This document shows positions 1 through 11,016 of a stretch of 64,000 nucleotides of DNA, one piece after another. A program made the translations under genes and the position numbers. This stretch comes from Henricia sp. BOLD:AAB3569 (taxonomy: Eukaryota; Echinodermata; Asteroidea; Spinulosida; Echinasteridae). The notes beneath the pieces are model-generated. The model saw only the letters and a list, made by a program, of their open reading frames with translations, made no database searches and had not been told where the DNA came from. The number at the start of each line of letters is the position of its first letter. The first letter of the stretch is position 1. The stretch spans positions 682,001 to 746,000 of the forward strand of contig JBBELK010000459.1 of assembly GCA_037783545.1 (NCBI GenBank). Reading direction: 5' to 3'.

Positions 1-41
1 GCCAAATTGCAAACAGCAAATGGATTTGGGGGCTAATGAGT

Positions 42-261
42 AGCTGGGTCTTTCTATAAATTAGGGGTCCAAACGTGTGACATTTGGTGTCCACCGTTAC
101 ACCTGATATGTGTTATTTTTCGTACAAAAATCATTAAAATGGCTTTTAAACCATTTTGTTTGAATTGTACTTTATGTACTCACTCTTTGAGATGGAAAGT
201 ATTTAAAGAATGTGTTGGGGGACACCAACATTGGACCCCTAATTTATAGAAAAACCCAGCT
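42..261. mobile_element. TIR MITE, family F copy 1
   Basis: About 220 bp with long inverted ends: the left end reads AGCTGGGTCTTTCTATAAAT and the right end is its near reverse complement. Both ends continue into the word TTAGGGGTCCAAA. A second copy with different outermost bases but the same inner word lies at 19146-19527. It has no coding capacity. It stops 3 bp before the TTAA of the next element. Confidence 0.75.
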
Positions 262-264
262 TGT

Positions 265-1030
265 TTAAAGGAGCGTGTCCAGATCACATTTTTAGCCGCC
301 CATTTCGTCGCGCTTTTCCCATACTGGCTAACATGGCCAAACTGCATGTTTCGAGTAATTCGCGATTTTAGTTGGACTTATTCTGGTCCTTCGAAATCAC
401 TGTTTTTGAGAATAAAATCTAACTTTTGGGTTTAATAACCTTCTTGCTTAATGTCTAAACTTTAATTAATTACGTATTTTCCATTTATTTGATTAATCTT
501 TGAGCAATTATAAAGCTGTGAACGTGTTCGCCAGTATGACAAAAAACAAACTTCGATGCGCGTGCTGTTAGCCACCCGTAACGCTATGCACTTTCGGGTT
601 CGTCACTATGAGAAAAACTCAAAACGGATCTCGCGGACTAGACTTATCTCTATACTATGCCTGTTCGTCAGTTCATGGATGTTGAGATTTTGATACCATG
701 ATAGAAAACACAATTTACATGCTGACGTCCTTTTGTACCCAGACGAGCACTGAAGTGCCACTGCGTGTCAGTTCGTGGTGTCACCGACAATTTCAAGTTC
801 GCGCTCTCGATCCATATTTTTAAGGATATCGTAAAGAAAACACCAATTTTTTGTAAACTAATTTATCCGTTCCATAAAGCAGTGCAGTGATTACACCAAC
901 CTTTTTGCTTCCACATCTAAATTAGAGATTGTAAATTTCCTGTTTTCTTCTCATGGCTGGTATTTTGGGGAGGTATTTTATATGATTGTTAGGTTAGAAC
1001 AATGTTCATTTTCTGGGAAAATGTGAAGAA
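265..1030 (+). mobile_element. TTAA-AGG MITE, family E copy 1 (expanded, diverged)
   Basis: It begins TTAAAGGAGCGTGTCCAGAT, the standard left end of family E. The typical body is recognisable from about 790 (GATCCATATTTTTAAGGATA) to 1020 (TGATTGTTAGGTTAGAAC). The middle, about 350-780, is not shared with other copies and is probably a later insertion or an older longer form. The right end is degenerate. Other copies are at 5815, 18878, 23795, 33285, 53949 and 54343. Confidence 0.65.
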
Positions 1031-1054
1031 GTTTGACGGATGTGGGCAGTTTTC

Positions 1055-1200
1055 CCAAAACGCACCCTCCCCTACCCGCTACCCCTACCCCCTACCCTAC
1101 CCTACCCCCTGCCCCTTCCCCCTGCCCCTTTTCCGCTCCACCTCCCCCTATCCCACCTTCCCCCACCTCCCCCTATCCCCCTACCCAGCCCCCCTTCCCT
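1055..1200. repeat. C-rich polypyrimidine tract (CCCTA/CCCCT)
   Basis: Low-complexity pyrimidine tract made of CCCTACC, CCCCTA and CCTTCCCC words. The complementary strand is G-rich and could form quadruplexes. The open frames across it are composition artefacts. Confidence 0.8.
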
Positions 1201-1210
1201 CTGAGTCGGT

Positions 1211-1560
1211 GTACCGATTAGGCCTGCATTTCGACGGTTCGGGATCCGCAGTAAACATCATAATTTATCAATCCCCGCGCGTGCAAGCCTCGCATTTACG
1301 CGACAAGTCCCGGTCAATAAGGCGATACTGTGGTGCAAAAATAAACACGAAAGCAACATTTTAGAATACATAGATTGCCATCGCGAGCGAAGAATGTGGC
1401 CCAAACACGCTGCAAAATTCAAACCAAACTATATACAATCATGCATATTTTTATCAATATTTTATAAATATTGTTCAGTTATAAAATGTTACTCAATTAT
1501 AATTGCGTGCAATTATGCAAATAATTTAAATTACAGACGATAATTGGTGCTGTGCGTTCG
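1211..1560. other. Unassigned AT-rich stretch
   Basis: I see no gene, repeat or splice-flanked exon here, only AT-rich sequence with short ATTATAAAT-like words. Confidence 0.4.
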
Positions 1561-2005
1561 ATACCCGGGCTGCGTTCCACATACGCAAACGTTGCCAACG
1601 TTCGCCACTGGTTACAATGCTTTTGTGCACTCGTCTATGGAAAGCTGGGTACCGGTTGTTGGCGAACGATGAAAACGTTTGCAATGTTCGCGTGTTTGGA
1701 ACGCAGCCCCGGTGAGACAGAGTCATCAGGGGCAAGTTCGATTCACGACCACGGTCAACCACTGGTCAAACGTGGACGGCAGTCGTACACATGCGCACAA
1801 ACGTATGAACGCTTTTGGTTAGTCAACTGGTCCGCGCAAAATGCTGCATCAACTCAATACCTGGGCTGCGTTCCAAACAAGCGAACGTTGCCACCGTTCG
1901 CCACTGGTTTCAGTGCTTTTGTGCACACGTCTATGGAAAGCCGGGTACCAGTTGTTGGCGAACATTGCAAACGTTTGCAATGTTCGCGTGTTTGGAACGC
2001 AGCCC
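1561..2005. mobile_element. Two direct copies of a GGCTGCGTTCC foldback MITE
   Basis: Copy 1 (about 1566-1707) and copy 2 (about 1862-2006) each start GGGCTGCGTTCCA and end TGGAACGCAGCCC. The bodies are reiterations of GCGAACGTTGC/GCAAACGTTTGC. Copy 2 contains a perfect 30-bp palindrome at 1958-1987 with GCAAACGTTTGC at its centre. The two copies share CGTCTATGGAAAGC between their arms. They have no coding capacity. Confidence 0.75.
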
Positions 2006-2816
2006 TGATGGCAGTATATCAACGACCAACGCGACCGTGCCCGGCCCTGTGTACTGGTTTCAAATGGTCGACACACGACTAACCAGCGTTAACTGGACTT
2101 TAAGTATATAGTCGAGTTAACTATAGTCGTGAATTGAACTTGCTCTATAGTGATATTTTGGTGACCAATATGTATACTACGCACTTTAAAGTTGCCAGAC
2201 GCGTTCTTACGTGGGCGGGGTTTGTCTATTATGAATGTCCTTGTATCCAATCTGGTGTGAAATACGCACTTGACTGTGGAGTGTATAAAATGAAATGTGT
2301 GTCGAGTTAAGTATTTTTTTTCTTTACTTAATGTAACCCGTTTCGCTTCAATTCCAACCGTAACGTATAGCCTACGCAAACACCTTTTGTCGCTAAAATC
2401 GTGTTAAATTTATAAATAGCCCCAAATGCGGCGAAATTGACGATTTGGACAATACGTTCTGGGTCGTAACGAGAAAGCGTTGATGAATGGTTCGACCTAG
2501 ATTAGCGCTAAACGTCCATTGGGATTTTTCACTTCCAGAGCTATTAGCAAAAAATGTATCGATGGAATTCGAATTATTTTTTATTTCTAAAACACATGCT
2601 TTAACGCAACTGATGGACGAGGCTTGAGCGAAACATCTCTGGAGTCGATTAGGTTCGATCGCAAGTGCTTCTGTCTTTTGGAGGAATCGATTATTAGACA
2701 GCCGAAGTGTGACGTGGTTGCCATAGCAATTGGCTCTAAGCTAACATGGCCGTCGGAAAAAGTACCATTGCAAAAGCACAGGGACACGGTTTAGTGATTT
2801 TTTAGTTTAGAGCCAA
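2006..2816. other. Unassigned stretch
   Basis: About 800 bp with no supported gene. It has small palindromic words around TATAGTCGAGTTAACTATAG (2106) but no TIR pair that I could match. Confidence 0.35.
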
Positions 2817-2900
2817 TCCATAGTTCCGACCTGTTAATCAAACCGAACCCGCCGACCAATCACAACAGAGCTAGCAGACAGCGCCCATACATAGGTCAAA
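2817..2900 (+). repeat. Fragment of family J (TAGTTCCGACCTG repeat)
   Basis: About 80 bp nearly identical to the left end of the TIR element at 22324-22764. The shared words include GCCGACCAATCACAACAGAG and GAGCTAGCAGAC. The right end of the element is absent here. Confidence 0.7.
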
Positions 2901-2954
2901 GCGCACTGCCTAACAACAACATCACGTTGGTGCCAACGTTTGCAAATGTTCGCG

Positions 2955-3006
2955 TAAGTGGCACGAATTTGGCCTTACGCGCGCAATGACGAGCCTCTGC
3001 CTTTAA
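2955..3006 (+). mobile_element. Hairpin MITE family A, right arm only
   Basis: GGCACGAATTTGGCCTTACG through GACGAGCCTCTGCCTTTAA matches the right arm of the hairpin at 13868-14006 and ends on TTAA at 3003-3006. The left arm is missing. Confidence 0.7.
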
Positions 3007-3165
3007 TTGGATCATGATAATTTCGCCTATAATTTTTTTTTTATGACGTCTTCTAAGACGGACATCACAGCTAATTTTGTATGGCAAAAATAACTCGTAT
3101 CTAAAGGCACACAAAACTTGAAACATCTATATTATGTTAAGTATGACATGAATGTGTTTTATTAT

Positions 3166-3885
3166 ATGAATCAAACAGGTTTCACGAGTTGGTCCAAAAG
3201 TGTCAACTGTCCACTGAGACCTGGTCAAACAGGTTTCGCGAGTTGGTCCAAAAGTGTCAACTATAGCCACTAATGAGACCTGGTCAAACAGGTTTCGCGA
3301 GTTAGTCCAGAAGTGTCAACTAGCCACTGAGACCTAGTCAAACAGGTTTCGCGAGTTAGTCCAGAAGTGTCAACTAGCCACTGAGACCTAATCAAACAGG
3401 TTTCGCGAGTTAGTCTAAACGTGTCAACTATAACCACTGAGACCTGGTCAAACAGGTTTCGCGAGTTAGTCTAAACGTGTCAACTATAACCACTGAGATC
3501 TGGTCAAACAGGTTTCGCGAGTTAGTCCAGAAGTGTCAACTATAACCACTGAGCTCTGGTCAAACAGGTTTCGCAAGTTAGTCCAAAAGTGTCAACTAGC
3601 CACTGAGACCTAGTCAAACAGGTTTCGCTAGTTAGTCTAAAAATGTCAACTAGCCACTGAGACCTAGTCAAACAGGTTTCGCGAGTTAGTCTAAAAGTGT
3701 CAACTATAGCCACTGAGACCTGGTCAAATAGGTTTTGCGAGTTAGTCCAAAAGTGTCAACTAGCCACTGAGACCTGGTCAAACAGGTTTCGCGAGTTAGT
3801 CCAAAAGTGTCAACTAGCCACTGAGACCTGGTCAAACAGGTTTCGCGAGTTAGTCCAAAAGTGTCAACTAGCCACTGAGTCTAAA
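3166..3885 (+). repeat. 54-57 bp minisatellite, about 13 units
   Basis: Head-to-tail units built on TCAAACAGGTTTCGCGAGTT plus GTGTCAACTAGCCACTGAGA. Thirteen copies of the AGGTTT core can be counted from about 3177 to 3845. Unit length alternates because ATA or TAA is sometimes inserted after GTCAACTA. The last units are exactly 54 bp, giving an open frame with an 18-residue period. That frame reflects unit length and is not evidence of a gene. Confidence 0.9.
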
Positions 3886-4650
3886 AAGGTTATACACCAA
3901 GCTACCCCAGAGATATCTTTGTGGTTCCTTAGTCCTATATAGCCTACTGTAGAACTTAAACATATAAATCCTATCTCTAAAGTCAGCCTCGCATTGTACG
4001 TCCTTGCTCCGAAATTCCCACGATTATAGGTAAGATTTGGTGATATTACCATAGACTGTCCTGTCTATAACATAGACGATCTTAGATAATTTCAACAATT
4101 AATCTTGCCTTCATAAATCGTTGAAATTTCGGAGCAAAAATCGCAATGACAGACCGGCTTCAAATCTTTCCAATCAAGTCGTCTTTTTTAAACGAACTAT
4201 AGACTTACAAAAAAAATGAAAGTGAAACGGTCCTCTACATGAAATATTCTTCACCCACGCCAAAACTCCGCGTAGTCCATCGAAAAATATTGCTATACGA
4301 TAGCAACGCATATAACGTGCGTATACAACACGAGCCTTACGGTGTTATTACGAGAGATCATTCACCCGGAAGCGCACACGCGTCTTTTCCCAACAAACCA
4401 AACATCACAATGCGTTAAGATCATATTTCCTCCGTCAAGTAGTGCTATTTTTGTGGCCGTAAAGACTGTTGCTGCTACATATTGCGACCCCAAGATGTTT
4501 GGCCGGATAAATTGAGTTTAGGTATTTCTCTCAGCTTGTCCATATTCACGTCACCGGACACATCAACGTTTTACTTTTTTTCTTTGTTTATAGGCCTACG
4601 TGTGTTTTGCTTATAACACTCAGTTGTGTTATGTTATAGGGATCTGCACG
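3886..4650. other. Unassigned unique-looking stretch
   Basis: 765 bp without a recognisable repeat or exon. The word CCGAAATTTCAACG and its partners near 4005 and 4115 hint at a decayed inverted repeat. Confidence 0.3.
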
Positions 4651-4784
4651 TTTTGAGGCGCAATACATCATTTGCAGTTACCAAAAACAGCAAATGATAA
4701 AAAACAAAAACACTAAAAGTCTACAGAAACAATGAACTAGATAATTTGGGGCCACGTGCAAGTGTTTATAGCGCAACAGCATTT

Positions 4785-5306
4785 TTGAAGATAGTATACA
4801 TGATTGGTAAACTGTTACAAATAGTTTTATCCCCCTGTGTGATTGGAGATATGCATGATTAAAACCAACCTGAGCAAAAACCAGCTCCGTACTTCGTCTA
4901 ACTTTTGAGAAAACAGTCAAAAAAGGGTTTGCAGTCATTTCGCCCTAAAACCACTTCGCCCTGAACCACGGCCTGTGCATGTATGCACGAAGTGGTTTTG
5001 GGGCGAAGTAGCATTTGGGCGATGTAGTGTTTGGACGAAGTGATTTGGGGCGAAATGGCACTCGGGCTAGGTGGTTTGGGGGCGAAATGGCACTTGGGCG
5101 AAATGGTTTTGGGGCGAATTGAATTTGTCTCATGAGACGAAAAATAATTGTTATAGGCCTACTCATTTCTCAAAGACTATAGCACTTTAGACAAAACCAT
5201 TTCAGGGGAAGTTTTCTACGGTCATCATGTTTATATTGTGTAAGTTAGGCGTAAATCTGTGAACATTTCTGATTTTCGAGATACCAATCATGTATACTGC
5301 CTTTAA
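4785..5306 (+). mobile_element. TTAA MITE family D copy 1
   Basis: Starts AGATAGTATACATGATTGGT and ends ACCAATCATGTATACTGCCT followed by TTAA (5303-5306), an imperfect TIR of about 20 bp. The middle is a degenerate tandem of GGGCGAAGTGGTTTTG / GGGCGAAATGGCACTT words (about 4930-5115). It is followed by GTCTCATGAGACGAAAA and ACTATAGCACTT. It is non-coding; the open frames with repeating Asn-His-Phe/Phe-Arg-Pro words come from the tandem core. Confidence 0.9.
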
Positions 5307-5814
5307 AATTATTTTGAAAACTATTGGCAAAAGAGAAACCTGCATGTATTTGCCCGCTAAAAATATCTTCACAATGTTCACCCAGGACGCTTTTACGAGT
5401 TATTTTCTCTTCTCCCCAACAACATCATCGGGAAAGATTGATCTCGACATATCTACCGGGACTTTGCCTTCAATGCCGCTACGCCACGGCTTTCCCGCCG
5501 CGCCGTGTTGTTTTGGCCCGGATTTCATTATTGTCGTGGACTTCTTTTCAACCGTGCATGATCCAGGGGCCCGCAATGCCGGCCGGGCCGAGCCGGGAGT
5601 TTGTGACTGACTGACCGTGTTTTCGTTAAACTGATCCCGGCTAATCGGCGCGTTGTTTGCGTGTTGTGATGACGTAATGAGGACGTGGTGACGTCAACCA
5701 CTGTGCCTCGTGACAAGCTGTCGTGCGGCAACTCTCGAGGGGGGGAGAAATTTGCGGAAGTACCCTAAAATTGAACTTTCATTCACTTATATCAACGTTT
5801 ACAGAAATGTTCTT
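5307..5814. other. GC-richer unique stretch with CRE-like words
   Basis: Noticeably higher GC than its surroundings (GCCGGCCGGGCCGAGCCGGG near 5580) and CRE-like words around 5668-5696 (TGACGTAA, TGACGTCAA). It could be a regulatory region or an undetected exon of a gene outside my recognition. No frame stands out. Confidence 0.3.
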
Positions 5815-6084
5815 GTAAAGGAGCGTAAGCTATCCAGATCACATTTTTTTAACCAATGTTCTCAATCCGTATATTTTCAAGGATATCTGTTTGGTAACCT
5901 AATTTATCCGGTTCTGTGTGCACAGTGATAAGGCTACACCAACCTTTTTGCTTCCACATCCAAATTGCAAATTTTTCTGTTTTCTTCCCATACATAGTAT
6001 TTTAGGGAGCTATTTTAAATGATTGTTAGGTTAGAGCGAAATCCAGTATCATTTTTTTGAAAAAATCTGGTCACGCTCCTTTAA
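5815..6084 (+). mobile_element. TTAA-AGG MITE family E copy 2
   Basis: Starts GTAAAGGAGCGTAAGC (TTAA mutated to TGTAA) and ends TCACGCTCCTTTAA with TTAA at 6081-6084. The body carries CAATCCGTATATTTTCAAGG and ACACCAACCTTTTTGCTTCC. It is about 270 bp, shorter than the 360-bp copies. Confidence 0.85.
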
Positions 6085-6218
6085 AAGGCCTAAGTTGCCG
6101 AAGATGCCTTAAAATTAACAACATGTTTTTGGAAATTACTTGTAATTTATAAGTTGACAGTTTAGGATGCATCAAAGGATTGTAAAACGGTTACAAAGGG
6201 CATTATTATCTTCATGTG

Positions 6219-6576
6219 TAATAATAAAAATATAGCGCATTTAAGATCCGACGGATCTATCAATGCGCTTTCTGCATTATTACCCTGGTCATTGGGCTCA
6301 GTAATATCATTCCTTAATCCTTCTCAGCTGGGGAGTATACAGCCCTGGCTGCCTATTAGGCGCTCAACAGCTAATCAAACACATAAACTTTCGCTATCCT
6401 CACAGGTAGGGCCTACCCATTTTACTCCTGGGTGGAGAGAAGCAATGCGTGACAAAGTACCTTGCTCAAGGGTACACGCACCATGGATGGACCGGACTGG
6501 GATTCGAACCCACTACCTTTGGAACTAACCCAGGTTTTGAGTACGATCCGCTAGACCGCTCCGCCACAGCACTCCA
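6219..6576 (-). mobile_element. tRNA-Leu-derived SINE, full length
   Basis: On the minus strand the head reads CTGTGGCGGAGCGGTCTAGC, a Leu-type A box, with a long variable arm and the B box GGGTTCGAATCCCAG. A CCCTTGAGCAAGG core and a body with GGCAGCCAGGGCTGTATAC follow. The tail is ATT-rich at 6219. The anticodon-like triplet is CAA. A second copy of the same family lies at 62022-62675. Confidence 0.85.
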
Positions 6577-6584
6577 CGGGGAGT

Positions 6585-6790
6585 TGGGGATGTGCGATAA
6601 AAACCAACCTGTGTGTAAGTCAGCTCAGTAGGCCTACCGCATCTATATTCAGAGAAAACGTGTCCATGCTTTCAGGAAATTGTCCAAAGCCACCGTCCTA
6701 TTTAGGCTGGTTCCCTGGTGGTACTGCTCGGAAAACGGAGCTATAATACCACGGTATAGTCAGGAGCCTAGTCTCATTGACACGAGGGCG
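6585..6790 (+). repeat. Repeat S copy 1, related to family D
   Basis: GATAAAAACCAACCTGTGTG to ACGGAGCTATAATACCACGG matches 37131-37330. Its left part is a diverged version of the family D subterminal block (GATTAAAACCAACCTGAGCA). No complete ends are visible. Confidence 0.6.
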
Positions 6791-7826
6791 CCCTTCATAA
6801 TAACCAAAGATGACGTCATCATGTCGTCATCATATGTCGAGGCTTTGACTTGATAAACTGCAACACCGATACGAGTGCGAACTTATACTATAGCTTCGGC
6901 TGAACGTTAATAAGTTTGACCACTCGTGCGATGCAAGAATTAAGGCGCGTGAACCCGTAGACGAATCCACAATTTCGAACATGCGCCAAAATGGCGACCT
7001 TCAGAAAACCAAAACAGAAAACGCAGATGCAAACGTTCTCGTGTCGGCGCTCACAAGCTACATCACTCGGTCTCTGATCGACCTTTTGGGAGGTGTTGGG
7101 AATACTAATTAATGCGGAATCCCTGGCTATGACGTCAGCACAGCGATTTAACAGACGCATGAAAACGGCCTCAGATAGCCGCGACGCCACTGCGACCTCG
7201 TGCCGAGCTTGGTAATACGAGCAATATTTTTGGACGAGCAGTTGGTGCGAAATAATATATAGCCGTTCCAAAAAACGGCACCCAGAATCATTTTCCATGT
7301 TACCTAATGTCGTGAGCCGTAGCCGTCTCGTACCGACTATCGTTCATCATCTACACGTTGGCTTGGAAAACGTCTCAAGCCAGCGTATGACGTACACGTG
7401 CTCGAAAAACAACATTTTTAGGGAGCTATTATAGATCTGCGTTGGCTACATTGCACGCGAAATAGTCAACAAGCTATATGGGAGTTTGGAGGGAAAACAG
7501 TATCAGTTTAGCTTCTGAAAGATAACTTAGTTTACCTTTTTCTGGCTCCATATGGCGAGATAAGGCAACCTGTTTCGACTGAAATTATTTGAAGTGAAGA
7601 CGCGATGGGTGTTACGTGGTGGCTTTTTGGCGATGTGGTTTGGCTTGAGCCTGATTGAGAATTTGGAGGCGAAACATCGCAACGCCCGATACGTCTAAAT
7701 GATGCTGTTACAGATATGCGACGGTTAGTACACTTGATCTGTAAATATATTTTTGTTAATTTGACTCGCTTTAAAAATATATACCTAAGGGTGATTGTTG
7801 TTTAAAGGCATTTGCAGTGTATTTAA
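6791..7826. other. Unique stretch with CRE-like words and a 136-codon minus ORF
   Basis: About 1 kb of moderate GC. The minus ORF at 7298-6888 starts MENDSGCRF and shows no domain I recognise. On the plus strand GCCAAAATGGCGACC (near 6981) is a strong start context followed by only 28 codons. TGACGTCA occurs near 6810 and 7130. It may be a promoter or 5' exon region, but no gene is claimed. Confidence 0.3.
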
Positions 7827-8282
7827 TTAACCCTTTCAATACCACCCACTCATATAAGACAGTACCCTTGTTTACCACAGCAATTACGAGCCCAGTGTCA
7901 CTAGAGACCCACTGGTTTGGGAGACATTTCATTGAAGTGAGCCCTCTGTGGTTTACATGCACTAAATAGCTCTGATGATTTTGTGTACACCTGATGACAC
8001 AAATCATACAAAAAGAAGAGAAATTTAGTGTGCATCTTTTTATTTATTAAGTGTAATTTCAAGCTAGTTTTTACACAACAAAAGTAATACAAACTGGTAA
8101 TACAAGGCCCTGTACTCGTACATCAATATAGAAAAGAAAATCCTAATGAAAATACCTAAAAAGTATACAATACAAAAGAAAATGAAGCACTCAAAAGTTA
8201 AAAATCTAAGAAATTAAAAATGCTTGAATGTCTAAAAAGATGTGTCTTCAACCCTACTTCTGCATGTACTTGTATTTTCTCT

Positions 8283-8415
8283 CGCCCCTCCCCCTCCCCG
8301 CCCCCCCACCCCATTCAATGTTGGTTTGAATCCGTGGCTTGTCGAACCAGTCTTCAACATTGAATGGGGTGGGGGGTGGGGGGCGGGGGGCGGGGGGCGG
8401 GGGGCGGGGGCAGAT
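8283..8415. repeat. C-rich/G-rich foldback downstream of the transposase stop
   Basis: The left arm is CCCCTCCCCGCCCCCCCACC continuing to CCATTCAATGTTG. The right arm is CAACATTGAATGGGGTGGGG continuing into five or so GGGGGGC units. It lies in the predicted 3' UTR of the transposase, 35 bp past the stop. In RNA it would fold into a very stable hairpin; in DNA it has quadruplex/i-motif potential. Confidence 0.85.
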
Positions 8416-8449
8416 TTGAAGGCGAGCAGATTGTACATATACATACTTA

Positions 8450-10890
8450 TCATTTGGTATGATATTTTTCAAAACAAGGAACTGTGCACATTGGTTTATT
8501 ACATTCTTTACAGATCATCCGGGTCTGTTTTCGCCTGTTTAATGTGCGGTTGCTACAAACAATGCAGTCGCGTTTCTTTCCATTGCGGTTTTTGCCAGGA
8601 TAGTGTTGTTGTCTTGCCAAATCAATAGGAATGTGGTATCTCGGCCGACTTGTTGCATTAGTACGTTCCCAACCTAACAGCAAGCCTTGTACAATACCTA
8701 CACGAAAATCTAGGTTACTGAAATGTCTGTTGCCCTCTATGCCGTTAAAAATTACTCGGCTATTGACAATACAAATATCGAGCATACGGAAAAAAATTCG
8801 TTTCCACCATTTTAAACTCCTGTGCGTATGATTGTAGTACTGAAAACATTGATCTGCAACATCAGTACCTCCCATATTCAAATTATACAGGTCAACACAA
8901 TTTGGCTTCAGAACGTCACGAAATCCACTTGTGCTCTTCTTGCAACGAATTTGCTTTTTTGACACATCAGAGTTCCCGATATTTGTTAAAAGTGTTACCG
9001 ATTTGTTGTCTTGCCAAACGATACACAACTGCCCACCTTTTACCCAAAAAAGGGGGACATCTTCTCTCTTCATTTTGTGTTTTTTGGGGTTCGCAACATG
9101 GGGAATCCCCTGGGTCATGTACCGAACAGTACCACAACACCCGAATCCTAGTTCAGACAGTTCAGCTACAAGAGCTGGGCTATTGAAGTAATTGTCACAA
9201 TATAGTATATGACCCTTATTCTCAAGTCCCTGGACCAGATCAATGACTAATTTTGCGGGCTTGGTCAGTATGTTTGGATGCGGGCAGTCTGAACTTATGT
9301 GTGCAACATAAACAGTTTGGGTGTTCTCACTTCCCGTGTATAGTTTCCAATTACATGTGTACCCTGTTTTTGATTCATTCAGGGAGAAGGCTTTCATACC
9401 CCGTTTGATTGGTTTTTTCGGCATGTACTGAACAAAACTTAATCGTCCCTTGAATTTTAACATGCTCTCGTCTGGAGACAAATTCTGCGCAGGGTTATAC
9501 AGGTTTAGAAACATCGGGACGAGTACTTCTATCAAGGGTCGAACTTTGGAAAGTTTATCACGTTTAGCCGAGGCTGTCTGAGCAATTTGGTTATTGGATA
9601 TGTGAAAGAATCTCAGAATTGAAAGGAACCGATTGCGTGACATGATCGACGGATAGAATGGCAAGCTAAACAGTTCAGATGTCGACCAGTACATTCTATA
9701 TTGAGATGATTTGTTCATGCCCATAGCAACGATAAGTGCCACAAATGCCATCATTTCTGGAATATTGGTCGGGTGCCAGGAAACTTGTTTATCAGGGTTA
9801 GAGTCTATTGTTTGTTGCGCATAGCGATTAGTCTCGTTCACCAGCATCCGCCACACAAGGTCACAGAAATACAGCTTGAAGATCTCCACTGCTGAGAGCG
9901 TAGCAAAGTCGCCGGTCGGGCCAGGATTCCCCGTGAAGGGCACAGTCGGACACTGGAAATGGTCTCGTTGCTCCCAACCGGATCGGAAATCTACCTTCGC
10001 AGTCTTGCTCGATTTTGGCAGGTGGTCAGGTTGGTCGGTAAGCTGCAACAAAAACAAACTATAACATTAGAGTATAATCTTTGTAGTTGCAAACAAGGAA
10101 ACAAGAAAAAAATGGCACCCTCTATTAAGGTCGTTGCCAATAACTGTTCAATTTTATGCGAAATTTTGAAGATGCAAATTTCCTCATTTCTTTCAAAGCA
10201 GCTTATAGCATTTGCAAGATATTTGGCAAGCGGGACAGCCCCCTTCTTTTGTGTTGTAGGAATGTTGGGAATTACTTTCAGATTTTCAGAGGGGGGGAGG
10301 GGGGGGGGGGGGGGGGGGGGGAGGGATTTGGTCACCAAGACTGATTGAGCCATTTTTTAACTACATGTAATGATGTACATTTCTCAATTTCAGCATTTGT
10401 AACCCCATAGACCTATATAGGCCGACGTTAGGGGTGGGCCTACAAAAATACTGGGCCTGGTGAATTACATTAGCCTAATTGATTCATTAACATAACACCG
10501 ATCATGCTGCTGATAATGTTCACCAAAGAATTAGTATTAATTATTACCGAATTCCATTATTACCTCACGAAATGCTGCAGTAATGCCGTCTTCTGCCGTT
10601 TCGGGATCGTCGTCAGAAGACTCATCTTGAATGGAACCTTCATCTGATTCTGAGCCACTGTCTGCCAAAATTTCGGCCAACATGCCATCGACGTCTGTTG
10701 CCATCATAGTTTCAGGATGCAAATGGCGTCTGTACTGTGCGTCCTCCCCTTTTATGTATTCACGGCAAACCCACCTATTGTTGTCCCTTTTTAGTTTGGT
10801 GAATTTATATAGGGCGGGCGCGCGTGTAAAACTTGAACCGTCTTCATTCATGCCAATAGAGGGCGCCAAACCAAAAAACTCTGAAAGCAT
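8450..10890 (-). CDS. piggyBac-family transposase (PGBD-like), two exons
   Basis: Cut-and-paste DDD transposase acting on TTAA sites in the nucleus. Exon 1 runs 10890-10564 (109 codons, acidic and Ser/Asp-rich near its end). The donor GAG|GTAATA and the acceptor TTTGTTTTTGTTGCAG|CTTACC define an intron of 521 nt (10563-10043), phase 0. Exon 2 runs 10042-8450 (530 residues), for a total of 639. The DDE_Tnp_1_7 core shows the piggyBac aspartates in LSPDES (D300), ILYCDNYF (D392) and NMGGTDVADQ (D503). The C-terminal Cys/His domain has C602, C605, C620, C623, C628, C632 and H637. There are no internal stops or frameshifts. ATG 10890 is the first in its frame; the frame is open upstream to the element end but has no earlier ATG. 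I cannot exclude a domesticated gene, but intact TIRs and TTAA argue for a mobile element. Confidence 0.92.
10291..10325. repeat. Poly-G tract in the transposase intron
   Basis: Over 30 nearly uninterrupted G on the plus strand, so poly-C in the minus-strand pre-mRNA, lying inside the 521-nt intron. Confidence 0.9.
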
Positions 10891-11016
10891 TTGCAGGTGG
10901 TGACAAAAGTCGCCTTGGGTCTCAACTGAAAGACAATCTCGGGCACCATTTGGTGCCTTTGGGATTAAAGCGAAAAAAACAAAGGGCTCCTTTTGGCGCC
11001 TCCGGGAATGAAAGGG

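Larger units (their letters stand above)
7831..11016 (-). mobile_element. Complete piggyBac-type DNA transposon
   Basis: 3186 bp flanked by TTAA at 7827-7830 and 11017-11020, the canonical piggyBac target duplication. The ends begin CCCTTTCA on both sides (right end read as complement), with weaker similarity for about 5 more bases; piggyBac termini normally begin with CCC. Inside are a two-exon transposase on the minus strand, a poly(A) signal (TTTATTTATT on the plus strand, about 8038), a C/G-rich foldback at 8283-8415 and a 16-bp imperfect palindrome GGCACCATTTGGTGCC at 10942-10957. Intact ends plus an unbroken ORF suggest recent activity. Confidence 0.9.

Noticed and set aside
3166..3885. 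Regular repeats considered as a CRISPR array
   Set aside because: There are no unique spacers; units are contiguous, and the sequence is eukaryotic.
3697..3942. 81-codon ORF with three exact 18-residue repeats
   Set aside because: The period comes from the 54-bp minisatellite unit; no start context, and neighbouring units are out of frame.
4945..5166. 73-codon ORF with Phe-Arg-Pro/Asn-His-Phe repeats, also seen at 38000, 46100 and 60000
   Set aside because: Translation of the tandem core of MITE family D; no consistent frame among copies.
6888..7298. 136-codon minus ORF
   Set aside because: Longest unexplained ORF after the two main ones, but no domain, weak codon pattern and no splice or poly(A) support.
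8242..8628. 128-codon plus ORF and the overlapping minus ORFs at 8232-8472
   Set aside because: Pro/Gly-rich translation of the G/C foldback downstream of the transposase.
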